Positions 1 to 7,320 are shown, counted from the first letter of the stretch. The stretch is DNA of 22,899 nucleotides from an uncultured bacterium (GCA_905215725.1 CAJMRD010000031.1:1-22899); one strand, 5' to 3'. Translations and numbers: made by a program. The notes: generated from the sequence alone by a model not told the origin.

Positions 1-484
1 ACAGGCCGGTGCGGTGGTTGCTGCCGCCGCCAATCTCAACCGCCGCCTTCTCAAACACGCGCATGCCCGGCGTGGTCTTGCGCGTGTCGACGAGCACGGT
101 CTTGGTTCCCTCGAGCGCCGCGGCCATGCTGTGTGTATAGGTAGCGATGCCGCTCATGCGCTGCAGGTAGTTGAGCGCCACGCGCTCGCCCGAAAGCAAC
201 ACGCGCGCGTCGCCGCGCACCTGGCCCACGTGATCGCCGGCATGCACCTCGTCGCCATCCGAGACATCAAACAGCACCGAGCTCTGCGAATCCAGCAGCT
301 CAAAGGTGCGGGCAAACACATCCAAGCCGGCGATGATGCCGTCGGCCTTGGCGATAAGCTCCACCGTGGCGGGACGCGCCGTGGGGCACACGCTCGCCGT
401 GCTCACGTCCTCAAACGTGATGTCCTCGCGCAGGGCCTGCAGAATCAGATCATCGACGACGAGCTTCATGGTAATGGGATTCAT
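1..484 (-). CDS. nadC: Nicotinate-nucleotide pyrophosphorylase (carboxylating), 3' end cut by window edge
   Basis: This gene is absent from simple ORF lists because its stop lies outside the window; I read it directly. About 161 codons are visible, starting MNPITMKLVVDDLILQALRE. NadC converts quinolinate plus PRPP to nicotinate mononucleotide, CO2 and pyrophosphate, the third step of de novo NAD synthesis. The signature DTRKTTPGMR followed by EKAAVEIGGGSNHRTGL is the family's substrate-binding region and is intact up to the window edge. The ATG at 484 is chosen because GGAGGAG lies about six bases upstream. That ribosome binding site overlaps the nadB stop codon, leaving only three bases between the genes, so translation is probably coupled. 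The second ATG (MKLVVDD) is a less likely start. Confidence 0.95.
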   Translation of the reverse strand, partial: MNPITMKLVVDDLILQALREDITFEDVSTASVCPTARPATVELIAKADGIIAGLDVFARTFELLDSQSSVLFDVSDGDEVHAGDHVGQVRGDARVLLSGERVALNYLQRMSGIATYTHSMAAALEGTKTVLVDTRKTTPGMRVFEKAAVEIGGGSNHRTGL

Positions 485-487
485 GGT

Positions 488-1864
488 CTACTCCTCCACG
501 GCCTGCGTGCCGGCGGCACGGGCCAAATCATCGATTGCCAGAGGGTCGGCGCCCAGGGCGCGATGACGGCCATCGAGCGCGGGATCGCCCGCCTGCTCCA
601 CTGCGAGCGACTCGCCGGTGCGCATGTACCACGCGGCGCGACGACCCCAGACCAGCGCCTCGAGCAGGCTGTTTGATGCAAGGCGATTCTTGCCGTGCAC
701 GCCATTGCAGGCCGTCTCACCGGCTGCGTAGAGCTCGGGCATCGAGGTGCGGCCGTCCTTGTCGACCCATACGCCGCCCATAAAGTAGTGCTGCGTGGGC
801 GTAACGGGGATGGGCTCGTCCAAGATGTCGCGGCCGTCCTCCAGGCAGCGCGCGCGGATATTGGCAAAGTGCCCGGTCACCACATCGCGCTCGACGGGGG
901 CAAAGCTCAGCCACTCGTGCTCGGTGCCGTCCTGCTTCATCTGCTCGCGAATAGCGGCGGCGACCACGTCGCGCGGCTGAAGCTCGTCGGTAAAGCGCTC
1001 GCCGGCGGCGTTGAGCAAAATTGCGCCCTCGCCACGGCAGCTCTCGCTGATCAGGAAGGTGCGGCCCGGCTGCGGCGAGAACAGTCCCGTGGGGTGGATC
1101 TGCACGTAGTCCAGGTGCTCCATCTTAATGCCATGCTCCTGAGCAATGTAGCAGGCATCGCCCGTGAGCTGCGGGTAGTTGGTCGAATGGTCGTATACGC
1201 CGCCGATACCGCCCGTCGCCCACAGCGTGTGGCGGGCATGGATCTTAAACGGTTCGCCGGCATGCACGCCCTCGGCGGCATTTGTCAGCTCGTCGGCGGG
1301 ACGAACCGAGTTGTCCTCGTCCACGGGAACGGCAACGACGCCGGTGCACACCGTAACGCCGTCACGCTCGCCCGTCAGGATATCGGTCATGGCTACGTGC
1401 TCCAAAATCTGCACGTTATCCAGCTTGCGAACGGCCTGGAGCAGCTTGGTCGTAATCTCCTTGCCGGTGATATCGGCATGGAAGGCGATGCGCGGACGGC
1501 TGTGCGCGCCCTCGCGGGTAAAATTGAGGCTGCCGTCGGCCTTGCGCTCAAAATCCACACCCATCGCTAGCAGGTCGTTGATGACCGAGCGGCTCGAGCG
1601 GATCATGATGTCGACGCTCTCGCGGCGGTTCTCGTAATGACCGGCGTGCATGGTGTCCTCAAAGAAGGCATCGTAGTCCGAGCCTTCGGGCAGCACGCAA
1701 ATGCCGCCCTGCGCGAGCATCGAATCGCACTCATCGACCGCGCCCTTGGAGAGCATGATCACGCGCGTGCTCGTCGGCAGGTTGAGAGCTGCGTACAGGC
1801 CCGCCACGCCGCAGCCGGCAATAACGACGTCGCACTCCATATCGGGGTATTGCTTGGTTTCCAC
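488..1864 (-). CDS. nadB: L-aspartate oxidase, short form lacking the C-terminal helical domain
   Basis: NadB is an FAD flavoenzyme that oxidises L-aspartate to iminoaspartate, which NadA uses. Visible are the dinucleotide-binding motif IAGCGVAGLYAA at the N-terminus, the capping-domain motif HSRPRIAFHADITGKEI, the catalytic-region QIHPTGLFSP and the FAD-contact motif NRLASNSLLEALVWG. I start at GTG 1864 (458 residues) because AAGGAGAGG sits just upstream. The open frame runs on to 2251, but that stretch lies antisense-free inside nadA and is not NadB. Only about 66 residues follow NRLAS, whereas the E. coli enzyme (about 540 residues) has a helical domain of over 100 residues there. nadC begins three bases after the stop, so the missing part is not nearby in another frame. 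Confidence 0.95.
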   Translation of the reverse strand: METKQYPDMECDVVIAGCGVAGLYAALNLPTSTRVIMLSKGAVDECDSMLAQGGICVLPEGSDYDAFFEDTMHAGHYENRRESVDIMIRSSRSVINDLLAMGVDFERKADGSLNFTREGAHSRPRIAFHADITGKEITTKLLQAVRKLDNVQILEHVAMTDILTGERDGVTVCTGVVAVPVDEDNSVRPADELTNAAEGVHAGEPFKIHARHTLWATGGIGGVYDHSTNYPQLTGDACYIAQEHGIKMEHLDYVQIHPTGLFSPQPGRTFLISESCRGEGAILLNAAGERFTDELQPRDVVAAAIREQMKQDGTEHEWLSFAPVERDVVTGHFANIRARCLEDGRDILDEPIPVTPTQHYFMGGVWVDKDGRTSMPELYAAGETACNGVHGKNRLASNSLLEALVWGRRAAWYMRTGESLAVEQAGDPALDGRHRALGADPLAIDDLARAAGTQAVEE

Positions 1865-1882
1865 AGGAATCCTCTCCTTTGT

Positions 1883-1917
1883 AATGTGACATAAGGAACC
1901 GTCCCTCATGCCACATT
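1883..1917 (-). repeat. Hairpin between nadA stop and nadB ribosome binding site
   Basis: Arms 1883-1899 and 1901-1917 are complementary at 14 of 17 positions. On the minus (mRNA) strand the other three are G-U wobbles, so the hairpin is favoured in the nad transcript. It ends about seven bases upstream of the nadB Shine-Dalgarno sequence and has no T-run, so it is not a standard terminator. It could stabilise or process the nad mRNA, or simply be one of the intergenic palindromes common in this window. Confidence 0.6.
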
Positions 1918-1920
1918 GTT

Positions 1921-2946
1921 CTAGCGCGCTGCGTACTCGAGCATACGGTCGAGCGTAAGTTTTGCCTGGTCGGCAGCCTCGTCCGAGACGCCGATCTGCA
2001 CCTCGCCCTCGCCCGTCTCCAGGCAGCGCACGAGCTTCTCGAGCGTGATGAGATCCATGTTGACGCAGGTGGGCTGCACCACGGGGAAGTAGAACTTCTT
2101 GCCGGTGCCCTGGCAGCGGCGCTCGAGTTCGTAGAGCACGCCGCGGACCGTCACGATAATGAACTCGCTCGCGTCGGACTCCTCGGCATACTTGATGATG
2201 CCGGCGGTGGAGCCGATGTAGTCGGCCTCGGCCAGGACGTCGGCCTTGCACTCGGGGTGCGCCAGCACGAGCGCGTCGGGGTGGGCCTCCGTCGCGTCGA
2301 CGATCTGCTCGACGGTGATGATGTGATGGCGCGGGCAGTAGCCGTTGTTGAGGATGACGTGCTTTTGCGGCACCTGCTCGGCTACGAAGCGTCCCAGGTT
2401 TTGGTCGGGAATGAACAGGATATGCTGCTGCGGCAGCTCGGACACGATCTTAACGGCGTTGGAGCTGGTGACGCACACGTCGCTCCAGCTCTTGATCTCG
2501 ACTGTGGAGTTGACGTAGCAGACGACAGCTAGGTCGTCGCCGTACTCGGCGCGCGCCGCGTCGACCGTCTCGCGCTTGACCATGTGCGCCATGGGACAGT
2601 CCGCGCAGGGCTCGGGCAGCAGCACGGTCTTAGTGGGATTGAGCAGCTTGGCGCTCTCGCCCATAAACTCCACGCCGCACAACACGATGGTCTGCTGCGG
2701 TAGGCTTTTGGCGAGCTTTGCCAGGTAGAAGCTATCGCCGACGTAATCGGCAACGGCTTGGACCTCGGGCGCCACGTAATAGTGCGCCAGGATCACCGCG
2801 TCACGTTGGGTTTTTAGTTGCTGAATGGCCTCGACGAGCTCTGCGGGCACCAGTGCCGCACGCTCCGTTACCGTCGTTGCCGATGCCAGGCCGGCCGCGA
2901 TATCGCGTGCAAGCTCCGACGCATCCATGTTCGCGCTCTGTGCCAT
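1921..2946 (-). CDS. nadA: Quinolinate synthase
   Basis: NadA condenses iminoaspartate (from NadB) with dihydroxyacetone phosphate to quinolinate, using a [4Fe-4S] cluster in the cytoplasm. The protein has 341 residues. The three expected cluster cysteines are present: C117 in CADCPMAHM, C204 in NNGYCPRHH and C294 in QPTCVNMD. AHYYVAPEVQ, GVEFMGESAK and the HPEC motif are also typical. The ATG at 2946 is preferred over the TTG one codon upstream, because a GAGGGG ribosome binding site lies five bases before it. It is the first gene of nadA-nadB-nadC, and a promoter with an overlapping inverted repeat lies just upstream. Confidence 0.97.
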   Translation of the reverse strand: MAQSANMDASELARDIAAGLASATTVTERAALVPAELVEAIQQLKTQRDAVILAHYYVAPEVQAVADYVGDSFYLAKLAKSLPQQTIVLCGVEFMGESAKLLNPTKTVLLPEPCADCPMAHMVKRETVDAARAEYGDDLAVVCYVNSTVEIKSWSDVCVTSSNAVKIVSELPQQHILFIPDQNLGRFVAEQVPQKHVILNNGYCPRHHIITVEQIVDATEAHPDALVLAHPECKADVLAEADYIGSTAGIIKYAEESDASEFIIVTVRGVLYELERRCQGTGKKFYFPVVQPTCVNMDLITLEKLVRCLETGEGEVQIGVSDEAADQAKLTLDRMLEYAAR

Positions 2947-2981
2947 CAAGGCCCCTCTCTTTTGGCGAATCTTGGGGCTTT

Positions 2982-3031
2982 AGTATGACACCTAGGTTTA
3001 CAGCTGACAAGACAGCTGTAAACCTAGGTGT
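2982..3031 (-). promoter_or_regulatory. nadA promoter with overlapping 19-bp inverted-repeat operator
   Basis: On the minus strand a -35 box TTGTCA (3005-3010) and a -10 box CATACT (2982-2987) are separated by 17 bases. A perfect inverted repeat, arms 2988-3006 and 3013-3031 with a six-base loop, has one arm filling the promoter spacer and the other just upstream of the -35. This is the layout of a repressor site. A NAD-responsive repressor of the NiaR or NrtR type would be the natural guess, but which protein binds is inference. As RNA it would lie upstream of the start site, so a DNA operator is more likely than an attenuator. Confidence 0.65.
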
Positions 3032-3239
3032 AAAGTTGAAATAAAGATTCAATCATGTGGCAGGTCCATATTCGAACTGGCAAGCTGAGGATAGCTGAGC
3101 TCTCGATGGCGCAGGAGGCATCTTTCGCCACCGCAATACCGCTTGGCGCGAGTTGCACGCCGTGGGGCGCAAACGGTCCGCACCCCCACAAGCGGTCCGC
3201 ACCCAATGTGGCAAAATCGAACTACTAAGGGGGCTTAGA

Positions 3240-3962
3240 ATGCTCAAGATTATTGCCTGCGACGATGATGTCGCTTTTCTAGATAGACTGCACCGGATGA
3301 TCGACCGTTGGTCGACCGAGACGGGCACGACGGTCGATGTTGCGCTCGTCACGCGCGGCGAGGACCTGCTGGCCCGCCATGCCGCATCGCGCGCCGACAT
3401 CATTCTGCTCGACATGATCATGCCGCTCGTCAACGGCATGGACACCGCACGCGAACTGCGCCAGGCCGACACCGCCGTGCGCCTGGTGTTCCTCACCTCG
3501 TCGCCCGAGTTCGCGCTTGAATCCTACGAGGTCCGCGCCTTCGACTATCTGCTCAAGCCCGTGACTTACGAACGCCTGGCGCAGTTACTCGACGAGCTTT
3601 CGAGCATGCGCCCGGCGGCAACCGACGAGCTCGTGATCAAAACTTCCTTTGGCTACCACGCCCTGCGCCTGTCCGACATCGAATATGCCGAGGCGCGCAA
3701 CAAGCACGTGGTCTTCCACCTGCGCGACGGACGCGATATCGAGGCACTCGAGTCGTTCCGCAGCGTCGAGGACCGCTTGGAGCAAAACGCGGTCTTCTTT
3801 AAATGCCACCGCAGCTACCAGGTCAACCTGCGCAATATCGATCACTTTGACCGCACGGACATCGTTATGCGCTCCGGCGCGTGCATCCCGCTTTCGCGCA
3901 GCTGCAAGCAGGGATTCCAAGACGCCTACTTTGCGGCGCGCTTTGAGGGTGGGAGAGACTGA
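3240..3962 (+). CDS. LytTR-family response regulator (AgrA/ComE-like)
   Basis: A 240-residue two-domain regulator. Residues 1-120 form a receiver domain: acidic pocket CDDD (8-10), phospho-acceptor D58 in DIILLDMIMP, T86 in VFLTSS and K106 in FDYLLKPV. Residues about 130-235 form a LytTR DNA-binding domain, with YAEARNKHVVFHL and FFKCHRSYQVNLRNI being typical. The ATG at 3240 is chosen over 3153 because AAGGGGG lies about eight bases upstream and the receiver fold starts at MLKIIACDDD. It overlaps the following kinase by one base (TGATG), so the two form a cognate pair. The target genes are not visible. A direct repeat CGGTCCGCACCC (3174-3185 and 3193-3204) lies upstream and could be an autoregulatory site, though it does not match the usual AT-rich LytTR site. 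Confidence 0.9.
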   Translation: MLKIIACDDDVAFLDRLHRMIDRWSTETGTTVDVALVTRGEDLLARHAASRADIILLDMIMPLVNGMDTARELRQADTAVRLVFLTSSPEFALESYEVRAFDYLLKPVTYERLAQLLDELSSMRPAATDELVIKTSFGYHALRLSDIEYAEARNKHVVFHLRDGRDIEALESFRSVEDRLEQNAVFFKCHRSYQVNLRNIDHFDRTDIVMRSGACIPLSRSCKQGFQDAYFAARFEGGRD

Positions 3963-5239
3963 TGGTCTCCTCGGTCGAAATGGTCCTTTGGGCAATCCAC
4001 CACGCCACGACGCTGCTCTTTGGCGTCTTTGCCTCGGCGGCGCTGTGCGGTGTCGAGATCAACCGGCGTCATGCGCTTGAACTGGTGCTGGTCGGCGTCG
4101 TGACCGGCGCTGCCTTTTCGATCGCCAATGCCGTCGGCGGCGAGCTTTTCGCCCGCCAGGTATATCCGCTCGTCGTGCATCTGCCGCTCGTCATCTATTT
4201 GTGCGCGCGCTACCGTCTGAGCCCGCTGCTTGCCGTGCTCGGCATTACGAGTGCCTATCTGAGCTGCCAGTTCAGCAATTGGATGGGCATCGCCGCATTT
4301 GCCGCAACCGATTCTCAGATCGCGTACTATCTGGCGCGCATCGCGACCACACTCGCCGTCTTTGCCGTCCTGCTGCATTGGGCCGGCGACATCGGTCCGC
4401 GCTTGGCGATTAAAAGCACCACCGAGCTGGGCATCCTTTTAATCCTGCCGCTCGTCTATTACGTCTTTGACTATGCCACCAACGTCTACACCACGCTGTT
4501 CCACTCGGGCTCGGTGGTGACGGTTGAGTTTTTGGCCTTTGCGCTCTGCGCGTTCTACCTTATGTTCCTCGCCGTCTACCTGCGTGAATACGAAGAAAAG
4601 GAAACCGCCGAGAGAGAGCGCTGGATGCTCGAAACCCGCGACAGCGTCGCCATCAAAGAGCTCGAGGCTTGGCGTCAATCTGGGCGCGAGCTGTCGATTC
4701 TTCGCCACGACATGCGCCACTTCCTGCGCGGCCTGGCCGCTTTAATTGAGGAGGGCCACGCCGACGAGGCGCTCAAACGCATCGACGAACTCTGCGAAGC
4801 CGGCGACCGCACCGCCGTACGCCGCTTCTGCGCCAACGAGACCGTAAACATCGCGCTTTCGTCATTTAACTCGGATATCAATAGAAACGGCATTACCGCC
4901 AACCTGCGCGCCGCCGTTCCCGAAACAATCCACGTAGGTGACGCCGACCTGTTTAGCGTGCTCTCAAATGCCTTGGAAAACGCTATCACCGCCGCAAGCG
5001 CCGCACCCCACGGAAAGCGATTCGTCGACTTTGACCTGCGATTAGAGGACGGCCAGCTGCTGCTGTTAGTTTCCAATACGTTTGACCGCGCGCCGCGCAT
5101 GGTCGACGGCATGCCCGTGACCCGGCATGCGGGCCACGGCTTTGGCACCAGGAGCATCAAACTTGCCGTGGAGCGCATGAACGGCAACTGCCAGTTCCGC
5201 ATTAACGGCGATCGGTTTGAGCTGCGCGCTGTGATGTAG
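3962..5239 (+). CDS. AgrC-like membrane sensor histidine kinase (GHKL/HPK10)
   Basis: A 425-residue protein. Residues 1-207 hold six to seven hydrophobic segments, roughly 9-29, 39-60, 67-110, 123-142, 155-176 and 186-207, as in peptide-sensing kinases. A charged linker (REYEEKETAERERW) follows. The phospho-acceptor is probably H249 in ILRHDMRHFLRG. The ATPase part has the N-box LFSVLSNALENAITAA and a G-box GHGFGTRSIKLAVERMNG, the usual GHKL set. It shares one base with the regulator gene upstream. AgrC relatives sense secreted peptides, but no AgrB processing enzyme is in the window, so the signal is unknown. Confidence 0.9.
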   Translation: MVSSVEMVLWAIHHATTLLFGVFASAALCGVEINRRHALELVLVGVVTGAAFSIANAVGGELFARQVYPLVVHLPLVIYLCARYRLSPLLAVLGITSAYLSCQFSNWMGIAAFAATDSQIAYYLARIATTLAVFAVLLHWAGDIGPRLAIKSTTELGILLILPLVYYVFDYATNVYTTLFHSGSVVTVEFLAFALCAFYLMFLAVYLREYEEKETAERERWMLETRDSVAIKELEAWRQSGRELSILRHDMRHFLRGLAALIEEGHADEALKRIDELCEAGDRTAVRRFCANETVNIALSSFNSDINRNGITANLRAAVPETIHVGDADLFSVLSNALENAITAASAAPHGKRFVDFDLRLEDGQLLLLVSNTFDRAPRMVDGMPVTRHAGHGFGTRSIKLAVERMNGNCQFRINGDRFELRAVM

Positions 5240-5303
5240 AAGTGCGGCGCCGATCTCGAGGCGCGCCTTGCCCGCCAGGCAATCGCTCGCCGGCGCCAAT
5301 CCG

Positions 5304-5879
5304 CTACAGCGGCGCGGCTGCCGGGGTCAGCTGCTTGATGTATGCCCACATGCGCTGCTTGGCGGCTTTGTCAGTGAGCGCCGCCTCAAAACCGTCGAGC
5401 GCGAGCACGCGGCGACCCTGCACATGGGCGACCAAGCCGGGCTTGAGCATGGCGGTGTCGAAGTCATCGATCGCCACGAGCATATCGGCGTAGGTCTCGC
5501 GCATGGCGTCAGCCGCGTTGTTGTCGAGCAGTAGCACCGCCTCGGGGTCCAAAGCCTCAAGCGCCTCACGGAACAGCTCGCACGGCAGAGTCTCGCCCAC
5601 CGTGACCGCTCCGTCACCCACGCCGGCGACGCTTGACAGCACGCAAAAATCCTCGGGCGCGTAGCCGATGGCCCCAAGCGCCTTGCGCAACGCCGCGCCA
5701 TCCGGGCCGGCGGCAAGCTCGCCACCCGAACGCTCGGCCTCGTCCAAATCGCCTTTGACCAGCACGATCGGCGAGCACGCGTTGCCCGCGATACGCACGC
5801 CACGGACCGCAAGCGATGCGAGCTCCTGCTCGGCCGCCTGGGCGATGGCTTCTTTTTTCTGGCTTTGTGACGTGGACAT
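5304..5879 (-). CDS. Uncharacterised protein, possibly a degenerate uracil-DNA-glycosylase-fold protein
   Basis: A 191-residue cytoplasmic protein with no signal peptide or membrane span. The start at 5879 (MSTSQSQKKEAI) is chosen because GGAG lies five bases upstream; the frame is open to 5909. The central order (IVLVKGDLDE, then GPDGAALRKALGAIGY, then LFREALEALDPEAVLLL, then GRRVLALDGFEAAL) resembles, loosely and from memory, family-4-like uracil-DNA glycosylases. However, the N-terminal cysteines of an iron-sulphur UDG and a clear catalytic motif are missing. A -10-like TATAAT on the minus strand (5908-5913) lies 30 bases upstream of the start. It converges with the kinase gene and diverges from thioredoxin. 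The protein is real with fair certainty; the function is not known. Confidence 0.75.
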   Translation of the reverse strand: MSTSQSQKKEAIAQAAEQELASLAVRGVRIAGNACSPIVLVKGDLDEAERSGGELAAGPDGAALRKALGAIGYAPEDFCVLSSVAGVGDGAVTVGETLPCELFREALEALDPEAVLLLDNNAADAMRETYADMLVAIDDFDTAMLKPGLVAHVQGRRVLALDGFEAALTDKAAKQRMWAYIKQLTPAAAPL

Positions 5880-6015
5880 GCGTTCTCCAATCGTTTGCGT
5901 GCCCACCATTATATAAAAGAGCTGCCCGCGAGTGGTTGCTTTGCGGGCGGCTGGGTATAAGCACGGTCGTACTGAGTTTTACGCGGCCGAGCCGCGTCGC
6001 ATTATGGAGGTCACC

Positions 6016-6336
6016 ATGGCTGACATTAATCAGATTACCCCCGAGAGCTTCGATTCCATCGTTAACGACAGCCTGCCCGTGCTGGTCGATTTTTGGGCAC
6101 CGTGGTGCGGGCCCTGTCGATCCCTCTCGCCCATCGTTGACGAGGTTGCCGATGAGCTGGCGGGCAAGCTCGCCGTTGCCAAGTGCAACGTCGACGACAA
6201 CCAGGACCTGGCCATGAAGTATGGCGTCATGAGCATCCCCACGCTGATTGTGTTTAAGAACGGCAAGGAGATTGACCGCTCGGTTGGCGCTCTGCCCAAG
6301 GCGAGGCTGCAGGCGCTGCTGGAAAAGCATCTGTAA
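6016..6336 (+). CDS. trxA: Thioredoxin
   Basis: A single-domain thioredoxin of 106 residues, the usual family length. It has the WCGPC redox centre (C31, C34), the buried D25 in LVDFWAPW, the cis-proline P75 in MSIPTLIVF and the C-terminal KNGKEIDRSVGA. It reduces disulphides in cytoplasmic proteins and is recycled by thioredoxin reductase, which is not in the window. The start at 6016 is supported by GGAGG five bases upstream; the frame opens earlier at 5932 but without homology. A -10-like TATAAG lies in the upstream gap with no convincing -35. It is transcribed alone, with a terminator about 110 bases downstream. Confidence 0.96.
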   Translation: MADINQITPESFDSIVNDSLPVLVDFWAPWCGPCRSLSPIVDEVADELAGKLAVAKCNVDDNQDLAMKYGVMSIPTLIVFKNGKEIDRSVGALPKARLQALLEKHL

Positions 6337-6447
6337 TACGCTTGTTACTTACCCGCCGTCCATGAGCGCTTTTGCACCGCTCGCCGGACTTCTGGATGCA
6401 CCGAGTGCAACCACGGATAGTATGGTAGTCACAAACAGCCCCCAGTG

Positions 6448-6485
6448 AACGGGTGCGGGTCGCACAGACTCGTACCCGTTTTCTT
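6448..6485 (+). terminator. Rho-independent terminator after thioredoxin
   Basis: Stem arms AACGGGTGCGGGT (6448-6460) and ACTCGTACCCGTT (6468-6480) pair with two mismatched positions around a short loop and run into TTTTCTT. The hairpin lies about 110 bases past the thioredoxin stop and separates it from the nickel/hyp cluster. Confidence 0.75.
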
Positions 6486-6557
6486 ATGCAGCTGCGCGCA
6501 GAGCGGGCGTAGTAAAATCTGAACCACTGATTAGACCCGTACAAAAGGAGACTTTCC

Positions 6558-6806
6558 ATGCATGATGTTGGAATGAACATGAGCCAGCTTGCCATGAGCG
6601 TCAAACAGGTCGACGACACTATCGAGCTCGCTCATGAGTGGAGCCATCAGTTGCTGCATGCGACCGAGAATTTTGACATGGAGCGCATCGGCGCCAAGCT
6701 CGAGGCCGCCATGGCCGCGCTCCACGAGGCGCATGACGCGCTCGAGGGCTACGAGGAAGCCATCGAGGCCGACCACAACTCCGTCGGCTCCGTGAAGCTG
6801 GTGTAA
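6558..6806 (+). CDS. Small helical protein of unknown function, HypA-like N-terminus
   Basis: An 82-residue protein starting MHDVGMNMSQLAMSV, with AAGGAG well placed upstream. Its stop is one base before the nikR start, so the two are co-translated. It is rich in Glu, Ala and His and looks all-helical, with ERIGAKLEAAMAALHEAHDALEGYEEAIEAD as a likely long helix (two stretches, 42-72). I do not recognise a family. The opening Met-His-acidic plus hydrophobic pattern resembles the N-terminus of HypA, where His2 binds nickel, but the zinc domain of HypA (two CxxC motifs) is absent. The likeness is short and could be chance. The location ahead of nikR and hypF suggests a role in nickel handling or hydrogenase maturation; that is inference. 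Confidence 0.8.
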   Translation: MHDVGMNMSQLAMSVKQVDDTIELAHEWSHQLLHATENFDMERIGAKLEAAMAALHEAHDALEGYEEAIEADHNSVGSVKLV

Positions 6807-6807
6807 G

Positions 6808-7320
6808 GTGGCCGAACACGAGCACGGCTGCGGGTACGAGCACGAGCATCCGCACGGGGCGGACGGTGACGCGGGCTGCCACTGTAGCGGTTCCGGCTCC
6901 GAGCTGGTCCGTTTTTCGGTTACCGCACCCGACGACCTGCTGCGCCGTTTTGACGAGCAGATCGCACGCCGCGGCGACGTGGCCAACCGATCCGAGGCCG
7001 TGCGCGACCTGATTCGCGCCTCGATCGCCAAGGAGCAGATGCGCACGCCCGATGAGCACGTTATCGGGTCGCTCACCATGATCTACGACCATCACACCGG
7101 CGATCTGACGCGCCGTCTGGACGAGGTGCAGCACGACTACACCGACGAGATCGTATCGACCATGCACGTGCATCTGGATCACCACAACTGCTTGGAGATT
7201 CTGGCGCTCAAGGGTCGCGGCGAGCGCGTCTACGAACTAGCCGACCGTCTGCTGGGCCTGCGCGGCGTTAAGCACGGCGAGCTCACGTGCGCCGCCACCA
7301 AGCAGAGCCTGGGGCTGTAG
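6808..7320 (+). CDS. nikR: Nickel-responsive regulator NikR with His/Cys-rich N-terminal extension
   Basis: A 170-residue ribbon-helix-helix regulator. The DNA-binding strand and helices are at about 33-70 (VRFSVTAPDDLLRRFDEQIA, then NRSEAVRDLIR), followed by the C-terminal ACT-like nickel domain. All four high-affinity nickel ligands are present with E. coli NikR spacing (11, 2, 6): H109, H120, H122 and C128, in HVHLDHHNCLEIL. The family normally starts close to the ribbon; here about 30 extra residues precede it, with six His (4, 6, 12, 14, 16, 25) and three Cys (8, 24, 26). The GTG at 6808 is used because no later Met precedes the ribbon. It sits one base after the preceding small gene. 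It probably represses nickel uptake or the hyp genes when nickel is plentiful. Confidence 0.93.
   Translation: MAEHEHGCGYEHEHPHGADGDAGCHCSGSGSELVRFSVTAPDDLLRRFDEQIARRGDVANRSEAVRDLIRASIAKEQMRTPDEHVIGSLTMIYDHHTGDLTRRLDEVQHDYTDEIVSTMHVHLDHHNCLEILALKGRGERVYELADRLLGLRGVKHGELTCAATKQSLGL

Noticed and set aside
695..1570. Long plus-strand ORF (291 codons) over nadB
   Set aside because: It is the antisense shadow of nadB in GC-rich DNA, with no ribosome binding site or recognisable domain.
1865..2251. N-terminal extension of the nadB frame overlapping nadA
   Set aside because: The extra residues are a low-complexity Arg/Gly-rich read of nadA in another frame, with no ribosome binding site; the GTG at 1864 fits the family start.
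3060..3090. tRNA-like TTCGAA segment (minus strand) upstream of the LytTR regulator
   Set aside because: The T-arm would lack the invariant G53-C61 pair and no cloverleaf with anticodon or acceptor stem can be drawn around it.
6400..6560. E. coli-type NikR operator (GTATGA-N16-TCATAC) before the nikR unit
   Set aside because: One GTATG-like half-site is present near 6420, but no partner lies at the right distance.
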